Part shown: positions 9,156-17,024 of the stretch, piece after piece
Numbering within the stretch: the stretch's first letter is position 1
Layout: each line of letters starts with the position of its first letter
DNA from: Candidatus Zixiibacteriota bacterium
Lineage (GTDB): Bacteria > Zixibacteria > MSB-5A5 > UBA10806
Length of the DNA stretch: 53,706 nt
Reading direction: 5' to 3'
Assembly: GCA_020348065.1 (NCBI GenBank)
Contig: CP070742.1
Span: forward strand, 3,524,114 to 3,577,819
Position numbers and translations under genes: made by a program
Notes under the pieces: model-generated
What the model was told of the DNA's origin: nothing
Seen by the model: only the letters and a program-made list of their open reading frames with translations
The model's database searches: none

Positions 9156-10385
9156 CTAGCACTCGTTGTCAAGCCCTATTCTTCTCCTCCTTCTCACCAT
9201 CGCCACCGTTCCCAGAGCCAGGAGCAGCAACCCCATAATCAGCATGCCCCACTCGGAGAGGGTGGGGATATCCTCGCTATATTTATAGGCGTATTTCAGA
9301 TCCTTGTTGGTGTCATCAACATAACTTATATGGGGCATATCCGAATTGTCGAGGTCAATCGATGTGTACTTACCTACCTCACCCGTAGTATCGACAACCT
9401 CTAAATGCCACAAACTGCCGTCATAGTAAGCATATCTTAAATCCATTTTGGTAATCGTCCAGTCGAAGTAGCTTATATGCGGTCTGTCATAGCTATCCAA
9501 TGCTATCGAGTTGTACGATCCAACATATCCAATGCTATCTATCACAGTGATCTGCCAGCTGCCATCAAAGTAAGCATAGTTCAAATCAGTGGCCCCATAA
9601 AAGCTGACATGCAATTTATCATCGCTATCGAGGGCGAGGGAAAAAGAACTGCCGACCTGGTTGACGGCAATTGTATCTATCTGCCACGAACTGCCGTTGT
9701 AGTAGGCATGCTTAAGAATGAAATTCATATAATCGTTATAGATAACGTGTGGATAATCATTGCTGTCTACTGCAATAGAGGTGCCATTTATCACGAGTTC
9801 TTCGATAACATCGGTCGTCCATGAGCTTCCATCATAGTATGCGTATTTTACGTAATCATGGCCCGATGGCATCTGAGCTTCATAGCTGATATGGATGTTA
9901 TCATTGCTATCGAGCGCTATTGAGGTATTCATGCCCACCCAACCGTATTCATCAACTCTCCACCCAAGCCACGATACCACTCTATAGCGGCATTTCAAAT
10001 CAGCGTTTCCGATATCAAAATAACTGACATAGGGTCTATCATTACTGGCAATGGCTAAAGAAACATATCCTCCGACATTGCCGAAGCTATCCGCAATCTC
10101 GATATTCCAGGATGAACCGTCATGATAGGCATATTTCAAATACTCACCTGGTGATTCCCGGCGATAGCAGATGTGCGGTTTGTTTCCGCTATCCAAACCC
10201 AAGGATGAATAGTAGCCTACCCAGCCGTCGGCATCAACAGTCTCAACAAACCATGTTCCATCGGCCATAGCTGATGTCCCGGCCAAACCGAATATCAATA
10301 ACAATAAAATTGACAGAGTCGCGATAGACCTATTTTGTACTATCCGTTTTGCCCCCGATTTTGTTTCTTTCCTTGTGATATTCAT
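9156..10385 (-). CDS. Secreted repeat protein with IPTL-CTERM sorting tail
   Basis: About 409 residues from the ATG at 10385, which has a GGGAGGAG ribosome binding site; the open frame extends 14 codons further without such a signal. After an N-terminal signal/membrane segment come about seven repeats of 45-50 residues containing S(I/L)ALDSxDxPHISY and LKYAYYDGSSW, resembling BNR/sialidase-type propeller blades without evident catalytic residues. The C-terminus is an IPTL-CTERM signal: PTLSEWGMLIMGLLLLALGT, then an Arg cluster. In known systems such tails direct processing and surface sorting by a dedicated exosortase-like machinery. Its upstream region carries the promoter-leader element shared with the S74 operon. 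Confidence 0.85.
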   Translation of the reverse strand: MNITRKETKSGAKRIVQNRSIATLSILLLLIFGLAGTSAMADGTWFVETVDADGWVGYYSSLGLDSGNKPHICYRRESPGEYLKYAYHDGSSWNIEIADSFGNVGGYVSLAIASNDRPYVSYFDIGNADLKCRYRVVSWLGWRVDEYGWVGMNTSIALDSNDNIHISYEAQMPSGHDYVKYAYYDGSSWTTDVIEELVINGTSIAVDSNDYPHVIYNDYMNFILKHAYYNGSSWQIDTIAVNQVGSSFSLALDSDDKLHVSFYGATDLNYAYFDGSWQITVIDSIGYVGSYNSIALDSYDRPHISYFDWTITKMDLRYAYYDGSLWHLEVVDTTGEVGKYTSIDLDNSDMPHISYVDDTNKDLKYAYKYSEDIPTLSEWGMLIMGLLLLALGTVAMVRRRRRIGLDNEC

Positions 10386-10500
10386 ATTATTTCTCTCCTC
10401 CCTATGGAAATTGGATTGTCTAGACAAATCGGGATTATGCCTTCCTGTTAAGCATAAGGTTTATTATACCCTTTACCCGGATACAAAGCCCGACATTCTT

Positions 10501-10663
10501 TCGTCCTTAGAATTACAAGAAATTTACATTTCAAATCATTTTCAGAAGCCGCAAATAGCGATGCATATCAGTGTGGGCTGTTCAATCGCTCAAGCGCTCT
10601 CCATGGGGAACAAATGAGCGCTTAAGATGGAGTAAAAATAAATTATTGCTATAGGAATGTCAA
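10501..10663 (-). promoter_or_regulatory. Promoter plus structured 5' leader, copy A (shared with 15090-15252)
   Basis: On the minus strand TTGACA (10658-10663) and TATTTT (10635-10640) are separated by 17 bases. Twelve bases below the -10 lies a perfect 8-bp stem, AAGCGCTC (10592-10599) with GAGCGCTT (10616-10623), around a 16-base loop, so it would sit at the very 5' end of the transcript. The next ~90 bases, and the whole block, align without gaps to 15090-15252 at roughly three-quarters identity by eye. The leader then continues to the start codon at 10385. Confidence 0.7.
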
Positions 10664-10709
10664 GCGGAATCAATAAGAATTAACTAACGGGGAAGAATTC
10701 CCGCCTTTT

Positions 10710-11306
10710 TTATTTCTGCTGAACTAAATTAGCCAAGGTAACCAGTCGTTTGGCAATCACTTCGACATTTTGGACTTTAAGCATGTTTTTATCAAAAATG
10801 GAGTGCGTAAAATTAATCCCGCCTTTCGAGAAATGAAGACCGTCAAACGGTTCTAAATCCATAATATGTTGTTGAACCTGATCTGATTTCAATATGCTTA
10901 CATCCTCTTTTAGTGCCGTTATCAAGAAGTATTTTTCATCGAATTTCTCATTGCCCGTTTGAGCCTCATATTCAAGACCCAGCTTTTTCTTAATTCGATC
11001 CATCAAATGCTCATGCCGGATGGCTGCCTTAAAGGCACACGGTGCAATCAATAGAATTGATAAAAACTCAACATTATCTGCGGCTGTTATCAGGCCGCCA
11101 CCCGGCAAGGGAAACTCGGATATAGTCACTTGCAAAGGAAAACCATCGACAGTTGCTTTGTAGATTGGATAAACGTACAAACTGGATAATGTCTTTTCAG
11201 CGGGAATATCTGTATCGTCGAAACTCGTGATCTGACCACCCCAAAAGGCTTTCATTTTTTCCAAAAGATCGTCAAATTCTTTTCTCCATGGTTTTTCAGA
11301 CAGCAT
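10710..11306 (-). CDS. Hypothetical cytoplasmic protein
   Basis: I do not recognise this gene. About 198 residues from the ATG at 11306 (GAGGA at a normal distance); an ATG at 11357 in the same frame, with a weaker AAGGG upstream, would add 17 residues. There is no signal peptide or clear membrane segment. A central stretch (KLGLEYEAQTGNEKFDEKYF) recalls the core of some DUF3137-like bacterial proteins, but I would not assign it. It stands between the copy A leader and the host side of the tRNA-Phe island. Confidence 0.6.
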   Translation of the reverse strand: MLSEKPWRKEFDDLLEKMKAFWGGQITSFDDTDIPAEKTLSSLYVYPIYKATVDGFPLQVTISEFPLPGGGLITAADNVEFLSILLIAPCAFKAAIRHEHLMDRIKKKLGLEYEAQTGNEKFDEKYFLITALKEDVSILKSDQVQQHIMDLEPFDGLHFSKGGINFTHSIFDKNMLKVQNVEVIAKRLVTLANLVQQK

Positions 11307-11533
11307 AGATTCCTCTTTTTTATAAGTATACCACCTAATACCAGTTTTATTCATCATTTTTCCCTTTTAATTTAATCATCGCATGCTACCTGAATCTAAA
11401 TTTCCTCTTTTCCAAGGCAAGCCAGCTGAAACTCCTGTTTGAATTAAATCCCACGTTGTCCAGATTTGCCGGCTCGCTTAGCACCCATCGTCTTATATTA
11501 ATTAACAGTTAATTAAATAAACAGTACCGGGAA

Positions 11534-12517
11534 TTGTGTCGTAGATATTTATCGTGGCAAATCAACAAAAAGTGCCACCCCGCAGAATCGAACTGCGGAC
11601 ACACGGATTTTCAGTCCGTTGACAAAACTGCCGTTGATAGTCAACAACTTACAAATCCAAGATACACGGACTTGCTGCAAAATTTCCTTCAAGACTGTAG
11701 ATTCAGGGGGCTGTCAGAACGAACAATCGAGGATTATGAATATTACCTGAATCGCATCTTTAAGAGATTCACTTCCGACTTCGGCAAGAATGACCTGAAA
11801 GCGTTTGTTTTGTCAGAAGTTCAGAGGGGTTTATCCCCCGCAACGGCCAATCACTATATAAGAGGAGTTAAGGCATTTTTCTCCTATCTGGTCGAAGAGG
11901 GATTGATCGACACAAATCCATTTCTAAAATTATCCCTTGTAAAGGAACCGCAGGTTCATAAACCGGTTTTAACGCCAACCCAAGTAGGTCGACTGTTAGC
12001 GATCATTCCAGAAGAGGGATATTTCAACGTCAGGGATAAAACGATGATAGCCATACTTTGGGACACGGCTATAAGGGCAAAAGAGCTTTTCGGATTGACT
12101 CTATCTGGCGTAGATATTGCAAATAATACTTTAAAAGTAAATGGTAAGGGCAATAAGGATAGAGTTGTCCCGTTTGGCCGCAAAACAAAAAAGCTAATCA
12201 TAAAATATCTTAAAATTCGACGGGATAACGGTTCACCCCTATTATTCTGCACCGATAGTGGCCAGAGAATCAATCACCACAATTTCCAAAGGACATTATA
12301 CAAGTTCGGTAAAAAGGTCGGTCTACATGTTCACCCGCACTTGATCAGGCATTCGGCGGCGACTTTCCTGGCCAAGGCTGAGATGCCAGCCACCCACCTA
12401 CAATTGCTATTAGGGCATTCAAGTCTTGCCGTAACACAACGCTATATAAATCAAATCGTAAACCAGGAGGGCCTCCAAATCAGCCATAGGCGGCTGAGTC
12501 CGGGGGATCGGATATAG
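11534..12517 (+). CDS. Tyrosine recombinase / island integrase
   Basis: The open frame of 327 residues has a SAM-like N-terminal core-binding domain (about 41-125) and a catalytic domain (about 145-310). All active-site residues are visible: R181 (TAIRAKEL), K208 (GKGNKDR), H269 and R272 (HLIRH), H295 (LGHSS) and Y304 (QRYIN). This is the XerC/D-like integrase family. The only ATG before the core domain is at 11534, outside the left repeat, so residues 12-29 are translated from the antisense tRNA-Phe fragment. A non-ATG start inside the island is possible but I see no clear ribosome binding site. It most likely catalyses insertion and excision at tRNA-Phe. Confidence 0.85.
   Translation: MCRRYLSWQINKKCHPAESNCGHTDFQSVDKTAVDSQQLTNPRYTDLLQNFLQDCRFRGLSERTIEDYEYYLNRIFKRFTSDFGKNDLKAFVLSEVQRGLSPATANHYIRGVKAFFSYLVEEGLIDTNPFLKLSLVKEPQVHKPVLTPTQVGRLLAIIPEEGYFNVRDKTMIAILWDTAIRAKELFGLTLSGVDIANNTLKVNGKGNKDRVVPFGRKTKKLIIKYLKIRRDNGSPLLFCTDSGQRINHHNFQRTLYKFGKKVGLHVHPHLIRHSAATFLAKAEMPATHLQLLLGHSSLAVTQRYINQIVNQEGLQISHRRLSPGDRI
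11567..11621. repeat. attachment-site direct repeat, displaced tRNA-Phe 3' fragment
   Basis: A 55-bp exact copy of 15348-15402: five A residues, then the acceptor 3' strand, T arm, variable loop and anticodon stem-loop of tRNA-Phe read in antisense. The sequences diverge immediately after it (acaaaa here, ctctac in the intact gene). It has no 5' half and cannot be a tRNA. Confidence 0.85.
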
Positions 12518-12539
12518 AGATTGATACATAGTCAATGAG

Positions 12540-12566
12540 AAGGGGCTGTGTGTGCCACCCCTTTTT
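12540..12566 (+). terminator. Probable intrinsic terminator of the integrase gene
   Basis: AAGGGG (12540-12545) pairs with CCCCTT (12558-12563) and is followed by a run of T, 23 bases after the integrase stop codon. Confidence 0.55.
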
Positions 12567-12671
12567 AAGCGCAGTTAATTGAACAGAATCACTCCCCGAA
12601 TCCCGTCTTTGCCACTGTCTATTATTTAATGACCGTTGGTCTGCCTATTTGTCTTTCCGATGAGGTTACAA

Positions 12672-13388
12672 TCAATCAGCTGGAGGACAATCCATGCAGT
12701 GGAAAGGAGCAGCCCCGCCCTTAAGATAGTTGACACCGTAGGTGATATCGAGTCCGTTGTAATTACAACTGCCGTTTACATCCCCGGAAACATACCAGAT
12801 ATTGCCGGGCGTGCACTCGCATTCATACAGGGGAGCTGCCCCGCCCTTGAAAAAGACTACGCCGTAGGTAATATCCAGCCCGTTGTAGTTGTCGCTGCCG
12901 TTCACGTCACCTACAGTGTAAAAACAGAGAGGGATGCGGCCTGCGCCTACCCAGAAACCTGATTCCACGATATAGCTTTGAGAAGAAGATTGACCGATTA
13001 TCGTCTGGCCGATGGTGCCATTAGCAGCATAATTAGTCGACGATATTTCACCACCGACCTCCAATTCTAGCCAGTAGTCTTCATCAAATGGCAGATTAAC
13101 ATTACTGAATATGGCGTTGAAAAGCCCTGCCGCTGTCGTACAGGGTAATGTTTCGTTCCAAAGGGAAGTTCCACCCGACGCGACGTTGTAGATTCTAAAC
13201 GTAACGTTGTAAACACTGTCTTCTACAGGATTGCCTTCCGCATCTTTCATGATCCCTTGATAGGACATGTCACGGGGGACTGATGTAATAGAATTAGGAC
13301 TATCATCCCCACTCGCTTGAACCAAGCTCCATGGTAGTGTTATAGAAATTAATACCACGGTAAACATTAAAGACTTTAAAGTACCCAT
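12672..13388 (-). CDS. Secreted protein with shared N-terminal domain and two dockerin-like repeats (island cargo)
   Basis: 238 residues from an ATG with GGAGGAA upstream, 12 bases after the S74 gene stop, so cotranscribed with it. A signal peptide is followed by a ~110-residue domain starting PRDMSYQGIMKDAEGNPV and containing FRIYN..GG..LWNET. The same motif pattern (MSYQG, GNPV, FKIY, GG..LWQ) opens the S74 protein. The C-terminal half is two dockerin-like units (DVNGSDNYNGLD and DVNGSCNYNGLD, each followed by KGGAAP) ending CMDCPPAD. Probably secreted and surface-associated; whether it contacts the S74 protein through the common domain is inference. Confidence 0.8.
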   Translation of the reverse strand: MGTLKSLMFTVVLISITLPWSLVQASGDDSPNSITSVPRDMSYQGIMKDAEGNPVEDSVYNVTFRIYNVASGGTSLWNETLPCTTAAGLFNAIFSNVNLPFDEDYWLELEVGGEISSTNYAANGTIGQTIIGQSSSQSYIVESGFWVGAGRIPLCFYTVGDVNGSDNYNGLDITYGVVFFKGGAAPLYECECTPGNIWYVSGDVNGSCNYNGLDITYGVNYLKGGAAPFHCMDCPPAD

Positions 13389-13400
13389 CCGATTCCTCCA

Positions 13401-15020
13401 CTATCTAATCAGTTGTTTTAATTCATTGATCTCGGTTTTTAGTTTCACATTTTCCTCCTTTAATTCATTTACAGCTTTTATGAGCTCTTGTATTCCTGCC
13501 AAAGCCACACCACCAGCATCAACGGTGGAAATAGTCTTCTCACTTTCTCCCAAGCTAAATGTATTGTAAAAATCCTGAGAAGTAGGACCTATATGCTTTA
13601 TGCCATCGGCTTGTGCCTTAAAATTCCATTCATGAAGAGGAAGTGACGATATTTTTTGCAGAATATCTCTACTATTTATAGGTACAAAGTTCTCTTTAAG
13701 TTCTTCGCCTGAATATGTTGACCACGAGGATGCGCCAGGATGAATCATAACTCCGGAAGAACGATTAATATCAGTATAAAATGATGCTTCGCCGGAAGCA
13801 CCAATAAGAAACTGATTATTCCTAATTGATTTTAGCTCCGTACCCGAGAAATCAGCCCATACAAAACTACCATCATGAGCTGCTATTGCCCCTGTCCCGG
13901 CTGCTAAGGAACCATCGCCGCTGGCTGTTACATAACATCCAATTGCTTGACCGCAATAACCGCTGGCAGTGTTATTTTCTCCTCCAGGAATGAGACTATA
14001 ATCACCACTTGCATCATTATTATACCCGCCGGCAATCGTGCTATGACTGGCATAAGTCTGATTATCCCTACCGCCTCCGATTGTACTTGCAACGCCATTT
14101 CCAGATATATAATTGTCCAGCCCTCCTCCAATCGTACTATAGCGCTTTAAGGCATCATTACTGTCTCCGCCGCTAACAGTTGCGGCATATCCTCGTGCGT
14201 TATTGTCGTAACCACCAGCAACTGTCGCATATACAGAATCAGCATCGTTATTTTCACCACCTCCAACTGTACTTGCGTATTCTCTGGCCCGATTTGAACT
14301 CCCACCCGATATTGTGGAAAACCTCTCTGTGGCTTTATTGTTTTCACCTCCAGAAACAGTACAATATTCTCTTGCAGCTACATTCGCCCAGCCACCGCCA
14401 ATAGTCTGAAAATTGTCGTTAGGATAACTAGCAACACCAGTGGTGCATGATACTCCGAAATTTATCATTGTATTTATGAGATTGCCAATCAAATAATTAC
14501 CTGCATTTCCCCGAACAATACCCCAATTATCATTGGTATATAGGACTGCCCCGGACGTATCCCATAATGAAACTCCACCCGCTGAATTTATCGCATAATT
14601 AGCGGTATCGGCGTGGTGAGCATATCCGGCAGAGTCCGAATATTGGGCTTTCAGTGTTCTGAATGAATATGCCGTACTAACGATTTCCACCAAGGGCATT
14701 TCATTATCAGAACCGACCTTTACTCCAAGCCATAACTCAGAATACTTACTGAGAGTATCCGGTAATCCATCAGTTGTACTTCCAAGCGAATGGGTAAAAT
14801 ATCCAAAATCCACATCGACCACGGCGCTATTCGATTGCCACAAAGGCGTGGTTCCCCCAGAATCACCGTAAATCTTAAACAGCATAGGCATAATATCATT
14901 GCTGACTGGATTCCCACTTGGATCCGTCAGGTATCCCTGATAGCTCATTTTGGAAGGGATTTGAGCCGATGCAGTTACGACAATCATAAGTACAAGTGCA
15001 AGCATGGCAAGCGATTTCAT
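13401..15020 (-). CDS. Fibre-like surface protein with peptidase S74 intramolecular chaperone domain (island cargo)
   Basis: 539 residues from an ATG preceded by AAGGAGGA. In order: signal peptide; the MSYQG..GNPV domain shared with the neighbouring dockerin protein (about 20-130); a left-handed-helix region of about ten ~14-residue repeats with VGGGENN, VSGGDSN and IGGGLDN turns, like YadA heads (about 210-370); and a C-terminal S74 domain with ELKENF, HIGPTSQDF and the STVDAGGVALAGIQELI region, ending in a coiled coil. S74 domains trimerise fibres and usually cleave themselves off. The architecture recalls phage tail fibres and trimeric adhesins. It is the first gene of the two-gene island operon. 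Confidence 0.85.
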   Translation of the reverse strand: MKSLAMLALVLMIVVTASAQIPSKMSYQGYLTDPSGNPVSNDIMPMLFKIYGDSGGTTPLWQSNSAVVDVDFGYFTHSLGSTTDGLPDTLSKYSELWLGVKVGSDNEMPLVEIVSTAYSFRTLKAQYSDSAGYAHHADTANYAINSAGGVSLWDTSGAVLYTNDNWGIVRGNAGNYLIGNLINTMINFGVSCTTGVASYPNDNFQTIGGGWANVAAREYCTVSGGENNKATERFSTISGGSSNRAREYASTVGGGENNDADSVYATVAGGYDNNARGYAATVSGGDSNDALKRYSTIGGGLDNYISGNGVASTIGGGRDNQTYASHSTIAGGYNNDASGDYSLIPGGENNTASGYCGQAIGCYVTASGDGSLAAGTGAIAAHDGSFVWADFSGTELKSIRNNQFLIGASGEASFYTDINRSSGVMIHPGASSWSTYSGEELKENFVPINSRDILQKISSLPLHEWNFKAQADGIKHIGPTSQDFYNTFSLGESEKTISTVDAGGVALAGIQELIKAVNELKEENVKLKTEINELKQLIR

Positions 15021-15089
15021 AGATCCTCCTTTAAAAGGATTGATTAAAAAATTTTTAACTGTCCAAACTATGAAAATATCACATTTCTG

Positions 15090-15252
15090 TCCTCCTTAGA
15101 ATCAAAAGAAATTTACTCTGTAATTCATCTTCAGAAGCCAAAAATAGCGATGCAATTCAATGTTAGTTGGTCAATCACCCGAACGCTCTCCAGTGTGGAG
15201 TAACGAGCGTTCAAGATGCACACAGGCTACACTTTTGTCCCGTCAATGTCAA
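15090..15252 (-). promoter_or_regulatory. Promoter plus structured 5' leader, copy B (upstream of S74 operon)
   Basis: Same geometry as 10501-10663 with a constant offset and no gaps. TTGACA at 15247-15252, a weaker -10 (TAGCCT, 15224-15229) after 17 bases, then 12 bases to a perfect 8-bp stem GAACGCTC (15181-15188) / GAGCGTTC (15205-15212) with a 16-base loop. Two base pairs differ from copy A and both remain paired. This accounts for most of the 333-base gene-free stretch between the S74 gene and tRNA-Phe; I see nothing else in 15253-15347. Confidence 0.7.
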
Positions 15253-15347
15253 GGCCTGATAAGCCAGAAGACCATAAAGATCAAGGATCAATCTGCATTA
15301 TGGCGAATTATGGAAGATGAATCTTTGTAAGCCGTTATGGCATAATA

Positions 15348-15426
<79 letters not shown>

Positions 15427-15487
15427 GTCTACCTATTTTTTTCGGCTCGAATATAGCGGTTGTTTACGGCACGGTCAAGAATAATCG

Positions 15488-16258
15488 TCACTTAGCGTAA
15501 TTGGCGGGGTAAAATATATACTCAATGGCGGCGGTAGCGTCGAGATCGACGCGTCTGATGTATTTTATGGCAATTTCGGCATGGCCGTACATGGTTTTTA
15601 CGGTAAGCCTGTCGCCGGATTTTATCTGAATGGTCTCGACGTTTTTTTCATTCTTTTTTGTAAAGGCGGTTTTCCTCAAACCGGCGGAAAGCCGGTTTGG
15701 AGAAGATAACCCAACGACATCCCTTTTGGCGTAAAGATATATATCGCAACGTGGATCGCGGGCGGGCAGGGACATATCGCTGTCAAAGCTGAATCCGCCG
15801 TTATCCGAGGAATGGCTGCTTGAGATCGTAAAAACGCCTCTGGCCAGCGGCACGAATTCGATCTCTTTTGCCGCATCGGATTCGGCGCCGGTAATTCCGA
15901 CGGTTCTTACGGAGAGATAGTAGGTTTTTCCATTTTCCAGATTGGTGATCTCGAACGATTCTGTGGTTATGTCGCCGTCGGTATCGCCGGGGAAGGGGGC
16001 GTGATTATAAGGTTCGGGGCGGTTTTTTCCCCATTTTGCGAAATTTTCCTTTAAAGGCTTTTCCGAAAGGTAGATGTTGTATCCCGAAATGGGTCTATTC
16101 TTGGATCTATCGATGGACCAGTAAACAACGGCCTTTCGGTTGTGAGCGTCGACAGTAATATCTTTGGGGACGGGCAGGTCGGCTCCCTCGCGCGGTTTGG
16201 GGCCGCAATTTAATAAGAACGATAAAAGCAGGAGGATAAAAATAGTTTTAGCGGAAAT
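15488..16258 (-). CDS. Lipoprotein with fibronectin type III-like domain
   Basis: An open frame of about 256 residues. A hydrophobic stretch (TIFILLLLSFLLNC) ends in a plausible lipobox Cys. It is followed by an FN3-like domain (VPKDITVDAHNRKAVVYW, SGYNIYLSE, LENGKTYYLSVRTV) and a C-terminal beta-rich region. The frame has no ATG, GTG or TTG ahead of the signal peptide; the only fitting codon is an ATT at 16256-16258, a rare start, overlapping the upstream gene by 11 bases. A later GTG at 15853 would remove the signal peptide and FN3 domain. Either ATT is used, translation is coupled to the upstream gene, or there is an error in the sequence. Position after an outer-membrane barrel gene suggests an envelope function. 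Confidence 0.65.
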   Translation of the reverse strand: MSAKTIFILLLLSFLLNCGPKPREGADLPVPKDITVDAHNRKAVVYWSIDRSKNRPISGYNIYLSEKPLKENFAKWGKNRPEPYNHAPFPGDTDGDITTESFEITNLENGKTYYLSVRTVGITGAESDAAKEIEFVPLARGVFTISSSHSSDNGGFSFDSDMSLPARDPRCDIYLYAKRDVVGLSSPNRLSAGLRKTAFTKKNEKNVETIQIKSGDRLTVKTMYGHAEIAIKYIRRVDLDATAAIEYIFYPANYAK

Positions 16259-17015
16259 AGTAAATTCCCCCCAGGGTAATCTGCGCGATATCCTGTTTTA
16301 TTTTATATCTGGCGATGTCGGCGGGAGACGGCGGTTCCAGGGCCCTGAGGTTAGCCGATCCACTGTGCCATCTGGCCTTGAAATCGATCCAAATCCTCTT
16401 GCTTATCTTAATGAAAAGCCCGGTTTCAAAATGCCCGCCCACCGAAGTATTTGTTTCACGAAGAATTTCCGCGTTAAGGCCATCATCCCTGATGTCATCG
16501 AGCCTCATGGAAAATATAGAGATACCGATACCGGCATAAGGCACCGCCGGCTGCCGGGGATGGAAATCGAGCAATACCGGGATGGTGGCCGAAAACATGC
16601 CGACCTGATATTCGAGCTCGTGATTTACAAAGGGCTCGGGGAAGGCGGGATTCAGGTTGTTAATAATGCCGGATGACTCCAATCTATAGATGGAAAAACC
16701 GACGTCCAGGGCGAAATTGGGATAGAGCCGCACAATATATCCCAGGCCGATATTAAAACCCCTGTCGAAGCGGTCGAGCTCTTCGGCGCTATTCTGAAAC
16801 CTGGTCTGGTAAAATTCGTTGGTTTGATTGAAGAAATCCGCGAAATCGGGGCCGTTGGTGATTCCGAAATTGACGTAAAACCCCTCGGAATGCACGCGCT
16901 GGTAATCGTAATCTCTCTGCGCTGATGAGATGGCCGTAAGCGTGAAAACGAAAATTAGCGCAAGTCTCATACTACTCATGCGGCTGAATCTAAAATAAAG
17001 AGTATTAAAAATCAA
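16248..17015 (-). CDS. Outer-membrane beta-barrel protein
   Basis: Up to 255 residues; internal ATGs at 16979 and 16970 are likelier starts because the signal peptide (MRLALIFVFTLTAISSAQ) begins there. The mature part alternates hydrophobic and polar residues (FYVNFGI, FNIGLGYIVRL, ALDVGFSIYRL, HFETGLFIKI) and ends in a Phe-Arg motif (ITLGGIYYFR), as expected for an 8-10-stranded barrel. It overlaps the following FN3 lipoprotein gene, so the two are probably cotranslated and may act together at the outer membrane. Specific function unknown. Confidence 0.7.
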   Translation of the reverse strand: MIFNTLYFRFSRMSSMRLALIFVFTLTAISSAQRDYDYQRVHSEGFYVNFGITNGPDFADFFNQTNEFYQTRFQNSAEELDRFDRGFNIGLGYIVRLYPNFALDVGFSIYRLESSGIINNLNPAFPEPFVNHELEYQVGMFSATIPVLLDFHPRQPAVPYAGIGISIFSMRLDDIRDDGLNAEILRETNTSVGGHFETGLFIKISKRIWIDFKARWHSGSANLRALEPPSPADIARYKIKQDIAQITLGGIYYFR

Positions 17016-17024
17016 CCTAAAAGC

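Noticed and set aside
10375-10617. 80-codon plus-strand open frame
   Set aside because: It is antisense to the leader of the minus-strand gene at 10385 and covers the structured element; no ribosome binding site or recognisable protein.
11567-11621. A second tRNA-Phe gene
   Set aside because: Only the 3' part (anticodon stem-loop to acceptor end) is present; the D arm and 5' acceptor strand are missing, so it is the displaced attachment site.
13947-14404. CRISPR-like array from the regularly spaced repeats
   Set aside because: The periodicity is of codons for GGG/SGG-N turns in the YadA-like part of the S74 protein; repeats are imperfect and there are no unique spacers.
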